Shown piece after piece: positions 1 to 11,096 of a DNA stretch of 64,000 bases; the stretch's first letter is position 1; each line of letters starts with the position of its first letter. The stretch comes from Paremcibacter congregatus (lineage in GTDB: Bacteria > Pseudomonadota > Alphaproteobacteria > Sphingomonadales > Emcibacteraceae), in contig NZ_CP041025.1 in NCBI RefSeq assembly GCF_006385135.1, positions 3,689,501 through 3,753,500 of the forward strand. Direction: 5' to 3'. The position numbers and the translations under genes were made by a program. The notes beneath the pieces are model-generated. The model ran no database searches and was not told the origin of the DNA. It worked only from the letters and a program-made list of their open reading frames with translations.

Positions 1-1588
1 ACAGGCCCGCCTGTGCCGGATCACAGGCCCCGTTCGCGGGCAGCTTCAACGCCCGGCGCCAGCGGGTCACCTGTTGTTTAATCTGCGGCAACAATCCGCG
101 ATCGCCGCCCATTTGAAAAGCCTGCGCCTTGTCCCCCGTCAGATAAAAATTCAATGCCCTGAGTCGCAGACGCAGATCGGCGGTCTTCTGCCGCAGAATA
201 TCGCGTTCCGCCAACAGAGCCGCGATGCGCACCGCCAATTCACCCAGCCCCCGCGCCTTGGCCTTCAAAACCATATGAGCAAGACGGGGGTGCATGGCGA
301 GCCGGGCCATCTGCCGGCCCTGGTCGGTAATCCTGTCCTGATCATCGAGAGCCTCCAGCTCCCGCAACAAATCCCGCGCGCGCGCCACTGCCGCCGGATC
401 CGGCACATCAAGCCAGTTGAGATCCCCCGGATCACGGATGCCCCAGTTGGCGAGCTCCAGCACCAGCGGCACCAGATCGGCCTTGGTGATTTCCGGCGGG
501 GCAAAGGGGGCAAGCCCGCGGCCGGCCGCCTCGGTCCACATGCGATAACAAACGCCAGGACTCAATCGCCCGGCGCGACCGGCGCGCTGTTCCGCCGAGG
601 CCTTGGACAGGGGGTTGGTTTCCAGCCGGGTCATGCCGCTGCCCACATCATAGCGCGGACTGCGGTCGAGCCCGCCGTCGATCACCACCCGGATGCCATC
701 AATGGTCAGGCTGGTTTCGGCGATAGCGGTGGCCAGCACCACCTTGCGCATCCCCTCCGGGGCCGGGCGAATGGCCAGATCCTGATCCGCCGCCGTCATC
801 CGGCCATACAGCGGGGTGATCATCACCTCCGGCCCGAGCTTGGCCTGGCGCAGCAGCGTGGTGCAGCGTTCAATCTCTCCCGCCCCTGGCAGGAAAACCA
901 GCAGGCTGCCCTGTTCTTCTTTCAGGGCGCGGAGCACCGCCTCGGCCACCGTATTTTCAACACGCGGTGTAAAGCGCCCCCGACCGGACGGCGCCTGATC
1001 CAGGTAACGCATCTCCACCGGATAGGCCCGGCCTTCACTGGTGACAATCGGCGCACCGCCCATCAGACGAGCGACATTTTCCCCGTCCAAGGTCGCCGAC
1101 ATCACGACCAGTTTCAAATCCTCCCGCAGTCCCTGTTGCACATCAAGACACAGCGCGAGGCCAAAATCTGCCTCCAGCGAGCGTTCATGAAATTCGTCAA
1201 ACAGCACCGCCGCAATGCCGGTCAGTTCCGGATCATCCTGCAGCAGCCTCAGCAACACGCCTTCGGTCACCACCTCAATACGGGTCCGGGCGCTGACCTT
1301 ATGGTCAAGCCGCACCCGATAGCCAACCGTCTCGCCGACGTCTTCCCCGAGCATTTCCGCCATGCGTCGCGCCGCGGCCCGCGCCGCCAACCGCCGGGGC
1401 TCCAGCATGATAATCCGTCCGTCACCGCGCCATGCCTGATCCAGCAGGCACAACGGCACCAGCGTAGTCTTGCCCGCGCCCGGCGGCGCCTGCAACACCA
1501 GACTGGCATGCGCGGACAGCCGGTCGAGAATCTCCGGAATAACGGTGCCGATCGGCAAGGAAGTTGTTTTAGCCAGCTGTGAAATCAT
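1..1588 (-). CDS. hrpB: ATP-dependent RNA helicase HrpB, 5' part only (runs off the window start)
   Basis: About 529 codons of a DExH-box helicase, read from an ATG at 1588 down to the window edge; the family is usually about 800 residues, so the C-terminal third is outside. Visible motifs in order: Walker A PPGAGKTT (K40), DEFH motif II near residue 128, SATLD motif III near 164 and QRAGRAGR motif VI near 335. This order and spacing is typical of HrpB, a DEAH helicase of uncertain cellular role, presumably acting on RNA in the cytoplasm. It is transcribed divergently from gltB across a gap of about 760 bp. No clear Shine-Dalgarno precedes the ATG, so the start is the least certain part. The family assignment is firm. 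Confidence 0.93.
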   Translation of the reverse strand, partial: MISQLAKTTSLPIGTVIPEILDRLSAHASLVLQAPPGAGKTTLVPLCLLDQAWRGDGRIIMLEPRRLAARAAARRMAEMLGEDVGETVGYRVRLDHKVSARTRIEVVTEGVLLRLLQDDPELTGIAAVLFDEFHERSLEADFGLALCLDVQQGLREDLKLVVMSATLDGENVARLMGGAPIVTSEGRAYPVEMRYLDQAPSGRGRFTPRVENTVAEAVLRALKEEQGSLLVFLPGAGEIERCTTLLRQAKLGPEVMITPLYGRMTAADQDLAIRPAPEGMRKVVLATAIAETSLTIDGIRVVIDGGLDRSPRYDVGSGMTRLETNPLSKASAEQRAGRAGRLSPGVCYRMWTEAAGRGLAPFAPPEITKADLVPLVLELANWGIRDPGDLNWLDVPDPAAVARARDLLRELEALDDQDRITDQGRQMARLAMHPRLAHMVLKAKARGLGELAVRIAALLAERDILRQKTADLRLRLRALNFYLTGDKAQAFQMGGDRGLLPQIKQQVTRWRRALKLPANGACDPAQAGL

Positions 1589-2349
1589 GCCCCAGATTTA
1601 CGGCCTCGGGGGTAAATATGCAATTGATGATTTCCTCTGGTTCATCCGGCGGCATTCCATGACGGCGACGCGCTGGCAGACAGGGCCCTGCGCTGTCCTG
1701 ATTCTACCCCTTCCCGGGATAGTCTTGTTTTGCCTGTTGATTTGGCACGATGCCTAATTTTTAATCACACGCTTGCCGGGTTTTTCATCGTTTCTTTCCA
1801 CACCGGCCGTGCGAAATCAAACTGCATTAATTTTTATCATTTATTTTCAAAGTCTAATACCTTGGAATTATTACAGTTTTGGTATTTTATACCATAGATG
1901 CGCAATATAATTACCGAAAATTGCCTTGATTTTAACCTTAAATTTCAGTAGATAAGGGCACGGGTATAGCGCAATCCTGCAGTAACTTTCATGGTTTAGA
2001 CCAAAAACTGCAGATTATTTATGTCAGATTAATTTTGCCCTCACTGTAGGACGAGTGAGTTAATTTTGTACGGCCAACATATTTTTACCCCCCGGGATAT
2101 GCAGAGAAAACAGCCTTGGGTAAAAATGTAACAGAATGAACACCGCAAGAGCGTTCACAGGGTCCTACAAAGCCGCATATTGATCTGACTTTAATGCAGA
2201 GACCAAATTCTAGTCTGTCTTTCATCAACGAGGGCGGATTAGCTTTGTGCGCTATAAACAAATGTACGTTAAACGAAGTGTAAGAATTTTGGCGACGTAT
2301 CATATCCACCGGATGATGCGAATAATTTAGTCGAGGAGTGAATTCAGAA
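1589..2349. other. Long AT-rich intergenic region between hrpB and gltB
   Basis: No convincing gene lies here. The stretch is visibly richer in A and T than its neighbours, mainly between 1750 and 2060. It contains a perfect short dyad TGGTAT-TTT-ATACCA at 1880-1894 and two CTGCAG hexamers around 1975-2012. The only longer open frame (minus, about 2085-2375) has an amino-acid composition unlike a real protein and overlaps the gltB start. The region presumably carries the divergent hrpB and gltB promoters and a gltB leader. I could not assign a -35/-10 pair or a known operator with confidence. Confidence 0.5.
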
Positions 2350-5300
2350 ATGACCCAACAGGAGCCAAGCCGCAACAGCGGATATCCGACCCCTCAGGGC
2401 CTATACAACCCTGCCAACGAGCATGACAACTGCGGTATTGGATTTGTCGCCAACATCAAGGGCAAGAAAAGCCATGACATTGTCGCCAACGGGTTGAAAA
2501 TTCTGGAAAATCTCGACCATCGCGGCGCAGTCGGCGCCGACCCCCTGTCTGGCGACGGCGCCGGAATTCTGATTCAGATGCCCGATGAATTCCTTCAGGC
2601 CATCACCCCGGACTGTGGCATTACCTTGCCGAAACTCGGGGACTATGGCGTGTTGATGATGTTTGTCCCCACTGAAAAGGACGTGGCGGATAAAATCAAG
2701 CAGGTCTTCGAAGATCTCGTCGCTCAGGAAGGTCAGAACTTCCTCGGCTGGCGCGATGTGCCCACCGACAACAGTGGCTTCAGCGACGGCGTAAAAGCCA
2801 GCGAACCCGGCATCGTCCAGGGCTTCGTCAGCATCGGCGACAATTGCAAAACCAATGCGGATTTTGAGCTCAAGCTCTATCTGATCCGTAAACAGCTGTC
2901 CAATATCGTTTTCGATATGGAGGAAGATACGGCGCATTATTATGGCTGCAGCTGTTCCAGCCGCACCCTGCTCTATAAAGGCATGCTGCTCGCCACCCAG
3001 GTCGGCGTTTATTACAGCGACCTGACCGACACCCGCATGAAATCCGCTCTGGCGCTGGTGCATCAGCGGTTTTCCACCAACACCTTCCCGACCTGGAGCC
3101 TGGCCCAGCCGTTCCGCATGGTCTGCCATAACGGCGAGATCAATACCGTGCGCGGCAACGTCAACTGGATGGCGTCCCGTCGGTTCAGCATGGCCTCCTC
3201 CCTGCTTGGTGATGACCTCGACAAGCTCTGGCCCCTGATCCCGGAAGGCATTTCCGACACCGCCAGTTTCGATAACGCGCTCGAACTGCTGGTCGCCGGC
3301 GGTTACACCATTGTCCACGCGATGATGATGCTGATCCCGGAAGCCTGGGCCGGCAACCCGTTGATGGACGAGAAACGCCGCGCCTTTTATGAATATCACG
3401 CCGCCCTGATGGAACCATGGGACGGCCCGGCCGCCATGGCCTTTACCGACGGCACCCTGATCGGCGCGACGCTGGACCGCAACGGCCTGCGTCCGGCCCG
3501 CTATCTGGTGACCGACGATGACATGGTGGTGTTGGCGTCCGAAATGGGGGTCCTGCCGATCCCGGAAAACAAAATCGTCCAGAAATGGCGGCTGCAACCC
3601 GGCAAGATGTTGCTGATCGACACCAAGGAAGGCCGCATTGTCAGCGACGAGGAAATCAAGGCCCAACTTAGCGCCGCCCATGATTACGAGGAAATTCTCG
3701 CCCGCACCCAGATCAAACTGGAAGACCTGCCGGCGGAATTCGCCCCGTCCCATGAAACCGATGTGCCGCTGCTGAAACGTCAGCAGGCCTTCGGCTATAC
3801 CCAGGAAGACATCAAACTGCTGTTCCCGCCGATGACCACCAGCGGCCAGGAAGCGTTGGGTTCCATGGGCACCGACACGCCGATCTCGGCCCTGTCCAAC
3901 AAATCGAAGCTGCTGTACAGCTATTTCAAGCAGAATTTCGCGCAAGTTACCAACCCGCCAATCGACCCGATCCGCGAAGAAGCAGTGATGTCCCTGGTAT
4001 CCTTCATTGGGCCGCGGCCAAACCTGCTTGATCTGGAAAATGTTGGCACCAACAAACGGCTCGAAGTGCGCCAGCCGATCCTCAGCAATGAAGATCTGGA
4101 GAAAATCCGCACCATCGGCGATATCCCCGACAATAACTTCCGCACCATTACCATTGATGTGACCTATGATGCCGCCCGCGGCGAACAGGGCATGGACGAT
4201 GCGATTGAAAGCATATGCCTGCTGTCGGAAGTATCTGTTGTTGAAGGCGATAACATCATCATTCTGTCCGACCGTAATGTCAGCGATGACCGGATCGCGA
4301 TCCCGGCCCTGCTCGCCACGGCCGCCGTGCATCATCATCTGATCCGCAAAGGTCTCCGGACCTCGGTCGGCCTGGTGGTGGAAACCGGTGAAGCCCGCGA
4401 AGTCCATCATTTTTGCGTTCTGGCCGGCTACGGCGCCGAAGCCATCAACCCCTATCTGGCGTTCGAGACCATCACCGCCATGGCCCCGGACATGGAAGAC
4501 GGGGTTGACCCCCGGACCGCCCGCATGCGCTATACCAAGGCGATCGACAAGGGCATCCTGAAGGTCATGTCCAAGATGGGCATCTCCACCTATCAATCCT
4601 ATTGTGGCGCACAGATTTTTGACGCCGTGGGACTGAACAGCGCCTTTATCGAGCAATATTTCACCAAGACCCAGACCTCTATCGAGGGTGTGGGCCTGCC
4701 GGAAATCGCCCGGGAAACCGTGATGCGTCACGAACAGGCCTTCACCGACAGCCTGGTCTATAACACGGCCCTTGATGTGGGCGGTGAATATGCTGTCCGG
4801 GTGCGCGGCGAGGACCATATGTGGACGTCTGACACCATCAGCAACCTGCAACATGCGGTGCGCGGCAACAGTCAGGATCAGTATGACGCCTTCGCCCGGG
4901 AAATCAATGATCAGGCCCAGCGCCTGCTCACCCCCCGCGGCCTGTTCGAAATCAAGCCTGCCAACAAGGCCATTCCGCTCGACGAAGTGGAACCGGCAAG
5001 CGAAATCGTTAAACGGTTCGCCACCGGGGCGATGTCATTCGGCTCCATCAGCCGCGAAGCCCATACCAATCTCGCCATCGCCATGAACCAGATCGGCGGC
5101 AAGTCGAACACCGGTGAAGGCGGCGAGGAACCCGACCGTTTCACGCCTGACCGTAACGGCGACCTGCGGCGCAGCGCCATCAAACAAGTGGCCTCCGGCC
5201 GCTTTGGCGTGACCACGGAATATCTCGTCAACTCGGACGATATCCAGATTAAAATGGCCCAGGGGGCCAAACCCGGCGAAGGTGGGCAGTTGCCCGGCCA

Positions 5301-7005
5301 CAAAGTGGATGCGGTGATCGCCAAGGTGCGTCACTCCACCCCCGGCGTCGCCCTGATTTCGCCGCCGCCCCATCATGATATCTATTCGATCGAGGATCTG
5401 GCCCAGCTGATCTACGACCTGAAAAACGTACAGCCCAAAGCCCGCATCAGCGTCAAACTGGTGTCGGAAATTGGCGTCGGCACCGTCGCCGCCGGGGTTT
5501 CGAAAGCCAAGGCCGATCATCTGACCATCTCCGGTTATGATGGCGGCACCGGCGCGAGCCCGCTGACCAGCATCAAGAACGCCGGTTCCCCGTGGGAAAT
5601 GGGTCTTGCCGAAACCCAGCAGACTCTGGTGCTCAATAAATTGCGCGACCGGATCTGTGTTCAGGTCGACGGCGGCCTGAAAACCGGACGTGATGTGATT
5701 ATCGGCGCCCTTCTCGGGGCTGACGAATTCGGTTTCGCCACCGCGCCCCTGATCGCCAGCGGCTGTATCATGATGCGCAAATGTCATCTCAACACCTGCC
5801 CGGTCGGCGTTGCGACCCAGGACCCGGTCCTGCGCCGTAAATTCAAAGGCAAACCGGAACATGTGATCAATTATTTCTTCTTCGTCGCTGAAGAAGCCCG
5901 CAAGATCATGGCCGAAATGGGGGTTCGTAAACTTGATGAGATTGTCGGACGCGCCGACCTTCTGAACAAGAACGCCGCCATCCGGCATTGGAAAGCCGAT
6001 GGTCTTGATTTCAGCAAGATGTTCCATATGCCCGTCAGTGACCCGGCCTTTGACATCTATCACACCAAAACCCAGGAACATGCCCTGGATGCCGTGCTGG
6101 ACCGTGAACTTCTGGCTCAGGCGCAACCGGCCTTGAAAGATCAAAAACCGGTGGTCATCGAAGAAGCCATCAAAAATACCGACCGGTCCACCGGCGCGTT
6201 GCTGTCCGGTCGGCTGGCGGAACAATATGGCCATGCCGGGCTCGCGGATGATACCATTCACGTCAAGCTCACCGGCACCGCCGGACAGAGCTTTGGCGCC
6301 TTTGTCGCCAAGGGTGTCACCCTGGAACTTTCCGGCGGCGGCAATGACTATGTGGGCAAGGGCCTGAGCGGCGGCCGGCTGATCATCTATCCAACGGCCG
6401 ACAGCAAGATTGACCCGACCAACAGCATCATTGTCGGCAATACCGTGCTCTACGGCGCCATCAATGGCGAAGCCTATTTCCGCGGCGTCGCCGGGGAACG
6501 GTTTGCCGTCAGAAACTCCGGCGCGATTGCGGTCGTCGAAGGCGTCGGCGATCATGGCTGTGAATATATGACCGGCGGCTGTGTCGTTGTCATCGGCCAG
6601 ACCGGGCGTAACTTCGCTGCCGGGATGAGTGGCGGTATCGCCTACGTGCTTGATGAGGCCGGGGATTTCGACCGCCGCTGCAATCTGGCCATGGTCGAAC
6701 TTGAACCCATGCCGGAAGAAGACGCCATGGCCCGTAAACATCAATCCGGGGAGCTGGAAGGTCATGGCCGGGTTGACGTATTGCGCAACAACATGTCCGG
6801 CAACGATGTCGAACGGCTGGTCACCCTTCTGGAAAACCATGTCCGCTATACCGGCAGCGCCCGGGCCCGGGATATCCTCGACAATCTGGACAGCTATCTG
6901 CCCAAGTTCGTCAAGGTGATGCCGGTGGAATACCGCCGCGCCCTGCAGGAAATGGCCTCAACCCAGACAATCCTGTCCGCCTATACCGGCCAGACATTGA
7001 ATTAA
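2350..7005 (+). CDS. gltB: Glutamate synthase (NADPH) large subunit
   Basis: A 1551-residue alpha subunit of GOGAT, which transfers the amide nitrogen of glutamine to 2-oxoglutarate with electrons from GltD. The N-terminal class II amidotransferase begins at Cys28, inside HDNCGIGF; a 27-residue propeptide before the nucleophile Cys fits known maturation of the family. The FMN/2-oxoglutarate domain lies roughly at 830-1200. The 3Fe-4S cysteines are C1139, C1145 and C1150 (Cx5Cx4C), followed by a GXGXG beta-helix domain. I use ATG 2350, which has AGGAG 11 nt upstream, rather than the GTG at 2338, which overlaps that ribosome-binding site. gltD follows after 10 nt, so the two form an operon in ammonium assimilation. 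Confidence 0.97.
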   Translation: MTQQEPSRNSGYPTPQGLYNPANEHDNCGIGFVANIKGKKSHDIVANGLKILENLDHRGAVGADPLSGDGAGILIQMPDEFLQAITPDCGITLPKLGDYGVLMMFVPTEKDVADKIKQVFEDLVAQEGQNFLGWRDVPTDNSGFSDGVKASEPGIVQGFVSIGDNCKTNADFELKLYLIRKQLSNIVFDMEEDTAHYYGCSCSSRTLLYKGMLLATQVGVYYSDLTDTRMKSALALVHQRFSTNTFPTWSLAQPFRMVCHNGEINTVRGNVNWMASRRFSMASSLLGDDLDKLWPLIPEGISDTASFDNALELLVAGGYTIVHAMMMLIPEAWAGNPLMDEKRRAFYEYHAALMEPWDGPAAMAFTDGTLIGATLDRNGLRPARYLVTDDDMVVLASEMGVLPIPENKIVQKWRLQPGKMLLIDTKEGRIVSDEEIKAQLSAAHDYEEILARTQIKLEDLPAEFAPSHETDVPLLKRQQAFGYTQEDIKLLFPPMTTSGQEALGSMGTDTPISALSNKSKLLYSYFKQNFAQVTNPPIDPIREEAVMSLVSFIGPRPNLLDLENVGTNKRLEVRQPILSNEDLEKIRTIGDIPDNNFRTITIDVTYDAARGEQGMDDAIESICLLSEVSVVEGDNIIILSDRNVSDDRIAIPALLATAAVHHHLIRKGLRTSVGLVVETGEAREVHHFCVLAGYGAEAINPYLAFETITAMAPDMEDGVDPRTARMRYTKAIDKGILKVMSKMGISTYQSYCGAQIFDAVGLNSAFIEQYFTKTQTSIEGVGLPEIARETVMRHEQAFTDSLVYNTALDVGGEYAVRVRGEDHMWTSDTISNLQHAVRGNSQDQYDAFAREINDQAQRLLTPRGLFEIKPANKAIPLDEVEPASEIVKRFATGAMSFGSISREAHTNLAIAMNQIGGKSNTGEGGEEPDRFTPDRNGDLRRSAIKQVASGRFGVTTEYLVNSDDIQIKMAQGAKPGEGGQLPGHKVDAVIAKVRHSTPGVALISPPPHHDIYSIEDLAQLIYDLKNVQPKARISVKLVSEIGVGTVAAGVSKAKADHLTISGYDGGTGASPLTSIKNAGSPWEMGLAETQQTLVLNKLRDRICVQVDGGLKTGRDVIIGALLGADEFGFATAPLIASGCIMMRKCHLNTCPVGVATQDPVLRRKFKGKPEHVINYFFFVAEEARKIMAEMGVRKLDEIVGRADLLNKNAAIRHWKADGLDFSKMFHMPVSDPAFDIYHTKTQEHALDAVLDRELLAQAQPALKDQKPVVIEEAIKNTDRSTGALLSGRLAEQYGHAGLADDTIHVKLTGTAGQSFGAFVAKGVTLELSGGGNDYVGKGLSGGRLIIYPTADSKIDPTNSIIVGNTVLYGAINGEAYFRGVAGERFAVRNSGAIAVVEGVGDHGCEYMTGGCVVVIGQTGRNFAAGMSGGIAYVLDEAGDFDRRCNLAMVELEPMPEEDAMARKHQSGELEGHGRVDVLRNNMSGNDVERLVTLLENHVRYTGSARARDILDNLDSYLPKFVKVMPVEYRRALQEMASTQTILSAYTGQTLN

Positions 7006-7015
7006 GGAGCTTCTC

Positions 7016-8437
7016 ATGGGTAAAACAACTGGATTTATGGAACTGACCCGTCAGGAACGGACCTATGCCCCGGCCGGGGACCGGGTGCGCCATTATGACG
7101 AATTCGTCAACCCGCTGTCCGACAGCGCCGTCTCCCGCCAGGGCGGGCGCTGCATGGATTGCGGCATTCCTTTCTGCCATAACGGCTGCCCGGTCAATAA
7201 TATGATACCGGACTGGAATGATCTGGTGTGGAAAAAAGACTGGCAGACAGCCTGCGATACACTGCATTCCACCAATAACTTCCCGGAATTCACCGGGCGC
7301 ATCTGCCCTGCCCCGTGCGAGGCGGCCTGTACCCTCAATCTGGATGATCAACCGGTGACCATCAAGACCATCGAATGCGCCATTGTCGACAAGGGCTGGG
7401 AAGAAGGCTGGATTCAGCCCCTGCCGCCCCGGGTCAAAACCGGCAAGAAGGTCGCCGTGGTCGGGTCCGGCCCGGCGGGTCTGTCCGCCGCACAACAACT
7501 GGCCCGCGCCGGTCACGATGTATCCGTCTATGAAAAAAACCGGCGGCCTGGCGGCCTGTTGCGCTATGGCATCCCCGATTTCAAGATGGCGAAAAGCCTG
7601 ATTGACCGCCGGGTGCGCCAGATGGAGCGCGAAGGCGTCACCTTCTGGACCAGCATGGCGGTTGGCAAGGATATCCCTGCCGATCGACTGGCGGAACATT
7701 ATGACGCCGTGGTGCTCGCCGGGGGATCCGAACAACCCCGCGATCTTTCCATTCCCGGCCGTGAGCTGGACGGCGTACATTTCGCCATGGATTTTCTCAC
7801 CCAGCAGAACCGCCGCAATGCCGGCGAGCCTCTGCCCAACGAGAAAGACATCCTTGCATCCGGCAAAAAAGTCATCGTCATCGGCGGCGGCGATACCGGG
7901 TCCGACTGTGTCGGCACCAGTTTCCGTCAGGGCGCGGTTTCCGTTACCCAGATCGAGATCATGCCCAAACCACCGGCCCATGAAAACAAGGATCTGACCT
8001 GGCCCAACTGGCCGATGAAGCTGCGCACCTCCACTTCGCAGGAAGAAGGCGCGGATCGGGAATGGAGTGTGGCGACAGCCGAATTCGTCGCCGGCCCCGA
8101 CGGTAAGCTCGCGGCGTTGCGCTGCCATGAAGTAGACGGCAATTTCCAGAAAATCGACGGCAGTGAATTCGAACTTGACGCCGAACTGGTGCTGCTTGCC
8201 ATGGGATTCACCAATCCGGTGAAGGAAGGCATGCTGGAACAGCTTGATGTCGCCCTGGATGACCGCAACAACGTGCGGGCCACGACAGAAACCTATCGGA
8301 CGTCGGTGTCGAACATTTTCACCGCCGGGGACATGCGCCGCGGCCAGTCCCTGGTGGTCTGGGCCATCCGGGAAGGCCGTCAGGCCGCCCGCGCCGTCGA
8401 TGAATATCTGCAGGGCCACAGCAACCTGCCCCGCTGA
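7016..8437 (+). CDS. gltD: Glutamate synthase small subunit
   Basis: A 473-residue FAD and iron-sulfur subunit that takes electrons from NADPH and passes them to GltB. Cysteines for two 4Fe-4S clusters are at C46, C49, C54, C58 and at C97, C101, C105. An FAD-binding VGSGPAG lies near residue 150 and an NADPH-binding IGGGDTG near 292. Length and motif order are normal for GltD. It starts 10 nt after gltB with AAGGAG before the ATG, and an intrinsic terminator follows at 8463-8494, which closes the gltBD transcript. PreT at 59067 is a distant paralogue of the same architecture. Confidence 0.97.
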   Translation: MGKTTGFMELTRQERTYAPAGDRVRHYDEFVNPLSDSAVSRQGGRCMDCGIPFCHNGCPVNNMIPDWNDLVWKKDWQTACDTLHSTNNFPEFTGRICPAPCEAACTLNLDDQPVTIKTIECAIVDKGWEEGWIQPLPPRVKTGKKVAVVGSGPAGLSAAQQLARAGHDVSVYEKNRRPGGLLRYGIPDFKMAKSLIDRRVRQMEREGVTFWTSMAVGKDIPADRLAEHYDAVVLAGGSEQPRDLSIPGRELDGVHFAMDFLTQQNRRNAGEPLPNEKDILASGKKVIVIGGGDTGSDCVGTSFRQGAVSVTQIEIMPKPPAHENKDLTWPNWPMKLRTSTSQEEGADREWSVATAEFVAGPDGKLAALRCHEVDGNFQKIDGSEFELDAELVLLAMGFTNPVKEGMLEQLDVALDDRNNVRATTETYRTSVSNIFTAGDMRRGQSLVVWAIREGRQAARAVDEYLQGHSNLPR

Positions 8438-8462
8438 CGCGCGCCGATCTCCTAATATATAC

Positions 8463-8494
8463 AGCCCCGACCGCACCCCCGGCCGGGGCTTTTC
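8463..8494 (+). terminator. Intrinsic terminator of gltBD
   Basis: AGCCCCG (8463-8469) pairs with CGGGGCT (8484-8490) across a GC-rich 14-nt loop and is followed by TTTT. It lies 25 nt after the gltD stop codon. Confidence 0.8.
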
Positions 8495-8621
8495 TGTCAG
8501 GCCCGCGGTCCACAATCCCGGATAAAGCCACCCCTCACAGAAATTCCCACTTCCGATTGCCAACGCCCCCCGGTATGCGGTATATCTGTCGCCAGATATC
8601 CTCTAACATGAGAGCCGCCAT

Positions 8622-8837
8622 ATGACGTCGGATGAAACCCGCCTGCAAAATATCGAACAGACCCTCGCTCATCAGGATCAACATATCCAGGACCTCAGCG
8701 ATATGGTCAACCAGCAATGGCAGGAAATCGACCGACTGAAGAAAAGCCTGTCCCGTACAGAGGCCCGGCTCGGTAATCTGGAAACCCCGGAAGAAGAAAG
8801 CGGCGACATCACCCATGAAGTTCCGCCGCATTATTAA
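8622..8837 (+). CDS. slyX: SlyX family protein
   Basis: A 71-residue acidic helical protein with a leucine/isoleucine heptad pattern over residues 8-55 (coiled coil) and the typical SlyX ending PPHY. SlyX is a small conserved proteobacterial protein of unknown biochemical role; in enterobacteria it lies next to slyD. Here it sits alone between gltD and a dehydrogenase gene. A GAGAG element lies about 10 nt before the ATG. Length and C-terminus make the family call good, but the sequence gives no function. Confidence 0.85.
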   Translation: MTSDETRLQNIEQTLAHQDQHIQDLSDMVNQQWQEIDRLKKSLSRTEARLGNLETPEEESGDITHEVPPHY

Positions 8838-8878
8838 ATTAAATTGCCCCTCCCCCCTTTACAGTGAAAGTTCTTGCC

Positions 8879-9763
8879 ATGTCTTCCCCAAAACTCGCCT
8901 TCCTCGGTCTCGGTGTCATGGGGTACCCCATGGCCGGGCATCTGCAGAAAGCCGGCTATGACGTCACCGTCTATAACCGCACCGCCACCAAAGCCGTAGC
9001 CTGGGTCGAAACCTACGGCGGCAGTCGCGCGGCAACACCCGCCGCCGCCGCCGAAGAGGCCGATATCATCTTCGCCTGCGTCGGCAATGACCACGATCTG
9101 CGGCAGGTCGCACTCGGGACCGATGGCGCCTTCAATGCCTTAAAGCCCGGGGCCATTTTCGTCGATCACACCACCGTGTCGGCCACCATTGCCCGGGAAC
9201 TGGACCAGGCGGCCCGCGCCCTGGGCTGTCATTTCCTTGATGCGCCTGTCTCCGGGGGGCAGGCCGGCGCGGAAAATGGCGCGTTGACCATCATGCTCGG
9301 CGGGGAAGAAGAGCCGTCCGCCACGGTCGACCCCATTCTGCAATGTTACGCCCGGAAAACCAAACTTCTGGGAACCGCCGGCAGTGGGCAACTTGCCAAG
9401 ATGGTCAATCAGATCTGCATCGCCGGCGTGGTTCAGGGCCTGTCGGAAGGCCTGCATTTCGCCAAGGAAGCCGGTCTGGACGCCGCCGCCGTGATCGAGG
9501 TGATTTCCAAGGGGGCCGCCCAGTCCTGGCAAATGGAAAATCGCGCCCAGACCATGATCGACAACCAGTTTGATTTCGGTTTCGCCGTCGACTGGATGCG
9601 CAAAGATCTCGATATCGTGCTCGACGAAGCCGAAAACAATGGTGCAGACCTGCCGGTCACCCGGCTGGTGAATGATTTTTATAGTGAAGTACAACAAAAA
9701 GGCGGTAATCGCTGGGACACCTCCAGCCTGATCACCCGTCTCCACAACAGGAAAGTGAAATAA
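8879..9763 (+). CDS. NAD(P)-dependent beta-hydroxyacid dehydrogenase (3-hydroxyisobutyrate dehydrogenase / tartronate semialdehyde reductase family)
   Basis: A 294-residue Rossmann-fold oxidoreductase. The N-terminal GLGVMGYPMA (from residue 10) is the GxGxxG dinucleotide site. The family signature DAPVSGG lies near residue 121, and the catalytic Lys is K174 in the GSGQLAKMVNQ segment. Family members oxidise 3-hydroxyisobutyrate or reduce tartronate semialdehyde or succinic semialdehyde; the sequence alone does not settle the substrate. I choose ATG 8879 because GTGAAAG lies just upstream of it, while the in-frame GTG at 8864 has no ribosome-binding site. A DUF983 gene follows after 3 nt, suggesting cotranscription. 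Confidence 0.88.
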   Translation: MSSPKLAFLGLGVMGYPMAGHLQKAGYDVTVYNRTATKAVAWVETYGGSRAATPAAAAEEADIIFACVGNDHDLRQVALGTDGAFNALKPGAIFVDHTTVSATIARELDQAARALGCHFLDAPVSGGQAGAENGALTIMLGGEEEPSATVDPILQCYARKTKLLGTAGSGQLAKMVNQICIAGVVQGLSEGLHFAKEAGLDAAAVIEVISKGAAQSWQMENRAQTMIDNQFDFGFAVDWMRKDLDIVLDEAENNGADLPVTRLVNDFYSEVQQKGGNRWDTSSLITRLHNRKVK

Positions 9764-9766
9764 CCG

Positions 9767-10156
9767 ATGGCTGTTGATCCCTCAGAAAAATTCCCGCGTC
9801 ATGACAAAGTCCGTTCAATCAAGACCGGTTTCCGCCGCAAATGCCCGAGCTGCGAAAGCGCCAAGGCCTTTGCCGGTTATTTGAAACTCGCCGACACCTG
9901 CCCCAATTGCAGCGCCCCCCTTGGTCAGATCCGCGCGGATGACTTCCCCCCCTATCTGACGATCTTCATCGTCGGACATATCATCGTCCCCGCCCTGATT
10001 TATGTGGAAGCCACCTACCATCTTTCCATCACCACCCAGATGATCCTGTGGCCAAGTCTCGCCCTCGCCCTCACCCTCAGCCTGCTGCCGCTGCTCAAGG
10101 GCGCCGTCGTCGGCTTTATGTGGTCGATCAATATGAAGGGCGACGAACAGCATTAA
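9767..10156 (+). CDS. DUF983 family membrane protein
   Basis: A 129-residue protein with two N-terminal zinc-ribbon-like pairs, CPSC (about 26-29) and CPNC (about 45-48), then the DDFPPY element characteristic of DUF983 and two membrane segments at about 65-85 and 90-112. DUF983 proteins are alphaproteobacterial inner-membrane proteins of unknown function. It begins 3 nt after the preceding dehydrogenase stop. The two CxxC motifs suggest metal binding, which is an inference. Confidence 0.85.
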   Translation: MAVDPSEKFPRHDKVRSIKTGFRRKCPSCESAKAFAGYLKLADTCPNCSAPLGQIRADDFPPYLTIFIVGHIIVPALIYVEATYHLSITTQMILWPSLALALTLSLLPLLKGAVVGFMWSINMKGDEQH

Positions 10157-10186
10157 CCGCCGTTGGCGGACAGGACTGCTGTCCCA

Positions 10187-10218
10187 TAAGAAAAGGCTCT
10201 GCCCGCAAGGGCAGAGCC
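10187..10218 (-). terminator. Intrinsic terminator of the outer-membrane protein gene
   Basis: A perfect 10-bp stem GGCTCTGCCC / GGGCAGAGCC with a GCAA loop (10195-10218). Read on the minus strand it is followed by TTTTCTT, the orientation needed for the barrel gene that ends at 10266. It may also stop plus-strand transcripts from the DUF983 operon, although no U-run follows on that side. Confidence 0.85.
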
Positions 10219-10265
10219 ATAAGATGTCGCGCGTACAGACGGTGCGCGAAATCTTTAGAAATCAA

Positions 10266-10832
10266 TTAGAAACGGTACAATACACCGGCATTCAGTTGAA
10301 TGTCGTTGGCGGAACCTTTGTAATCCGCATAAGCGCCAGTGGCCCGCAGGGAAATGGTTTCAGTTACGGCATATTCAGCACCAAGGCCGAAACGGATGCC
10401 GTCGCCATTGCTTGATTCTTCAACACCGGCAAGCTTGCCTGTGATTTTCTGGTTGCTGTAACCGACCAGAGCATAGGCCAGAACATTTTTCTCTGCGCCC
10501 AAAGCATAACCGATTGTCGCATCAACGCCCAATTGACGGCCCGCAACAAATTCAGCACCGCTAATGCCCAGATCTGTTGTCGCAGAACTATCGCCGAAAC
10601 GACCTTCCAGGCCCAACACCAGATCGTTGTCCATCTGTACCCGGTAACCGGCGAATGCGCCGTAATACACAGCATCTTCACGGAAGTTGTCCGCAAATTC
10701 ATAGCTGTTGTAGCCAACTTCAGCACCGGCGTAAGCGCCGTTGAATGTTTTGCCAGCGTCTTGCGCCTGGGCAAAGGAAGTCATGGACAGAGCCGTCAGG
10801 CCAGCGAGGAGTGCAGTTGTAATCTTTTTCAT
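10266..10832 (-). CDS. Small outer-membrane beta-barrel protein
   Basis: A 188-residue precursor with a clean signal peptide (KK, a hydrophobic core, then SFAQA before QDAGK, cleavage near residue 23). The mature part alternates hydrophobic and polar residues in eight or so strand-like segments (AYAGAEVGY, YYGAFAGYRV, LVLGLEGRFG, FGLGAEYAV and others) and ends in aromatic YRF, the usual C-terminal signal for barrel insertion. This fits the OmpA-like / OMP_b-brl barrel family seen in alphaproteobacteria. There is no peptidoglycan-binding domain. It has its own promoter (10894-10922) and a strong terminator (10187-10218), so it is probably a well-expressed single gene. Confidence 0.85.
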   Translation of the reverse strand: MKKITTALLAGLTALSMTSFAQAQDAGKTFNGAYAGAEVGYNSYEFADNFREDAVYYGAFAGYRVQMDNDLVLGLEGRFGDSSATTDLGISGAEFVAGRQLGVDATIGYALGAEKNVLAYALVGYSNQKITGKLAGVEESSNGDGIRFGLGAEYAVTETISLRATGAYADYKGSANDIQLNAGVLYRF

Positions 10833-10893
10833 TTTAACGTCTTTCTATATGCGTATTTTTAATTCCACCGGATATTTCCACCCGGTATAGCTG

Positions 10894-10922
10894 CATATAG
10901 GCGTGTGACATTTTAATTACAA
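10894..10922 (-). promoter_or_regulatory. Sigma70-type promoter of the outer-membrane protein gene
   Basis: Read on the minus strand: TTGTAA (10922-10917), a 17-nt spacer, then TATATG (10899-10894). The start point would be near 10887, giving a leader of about 55 nt before the ATG at 10832, with AAAGACG as a ribosome-binding site. Spacing is ideal and both hexamers are close to consensus. Confidence 0.6.
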
Positions 10923-11096
10923 GACTTAAAAAGTATTTATTTTCAATAACTTAATCATATTAAAATTGAAAAACTGATGAAGCTAGTCCTCAATTAAGGC
11001 GTAAATATGAAATTCCAGGTCTATAATGATAATGTTATAATATTTCGGAAATAGCCTGATAAAATCGCTCTACAAAACCATTGGATGATCCCTCGG

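Noticed and set aside
2085-2375. A 96-codon minus-strand open frame between hrpB and gltB
   Set aside because: It overlaps the gltB start and ribosome-binding site, has no ribosome-binding site of its own, and its composition (many Cys, Ser, Arg; no domain pattern) looks like translated non-coding DNA.
2401-4854. Very long minus-strand frames opposite gltB (and similar ones opposite narG, htpG, gltD and hrpB)
   Set aside because: Antisense frames arise from the codon bias of GC-rich genes; they carry no domains and no start signals.
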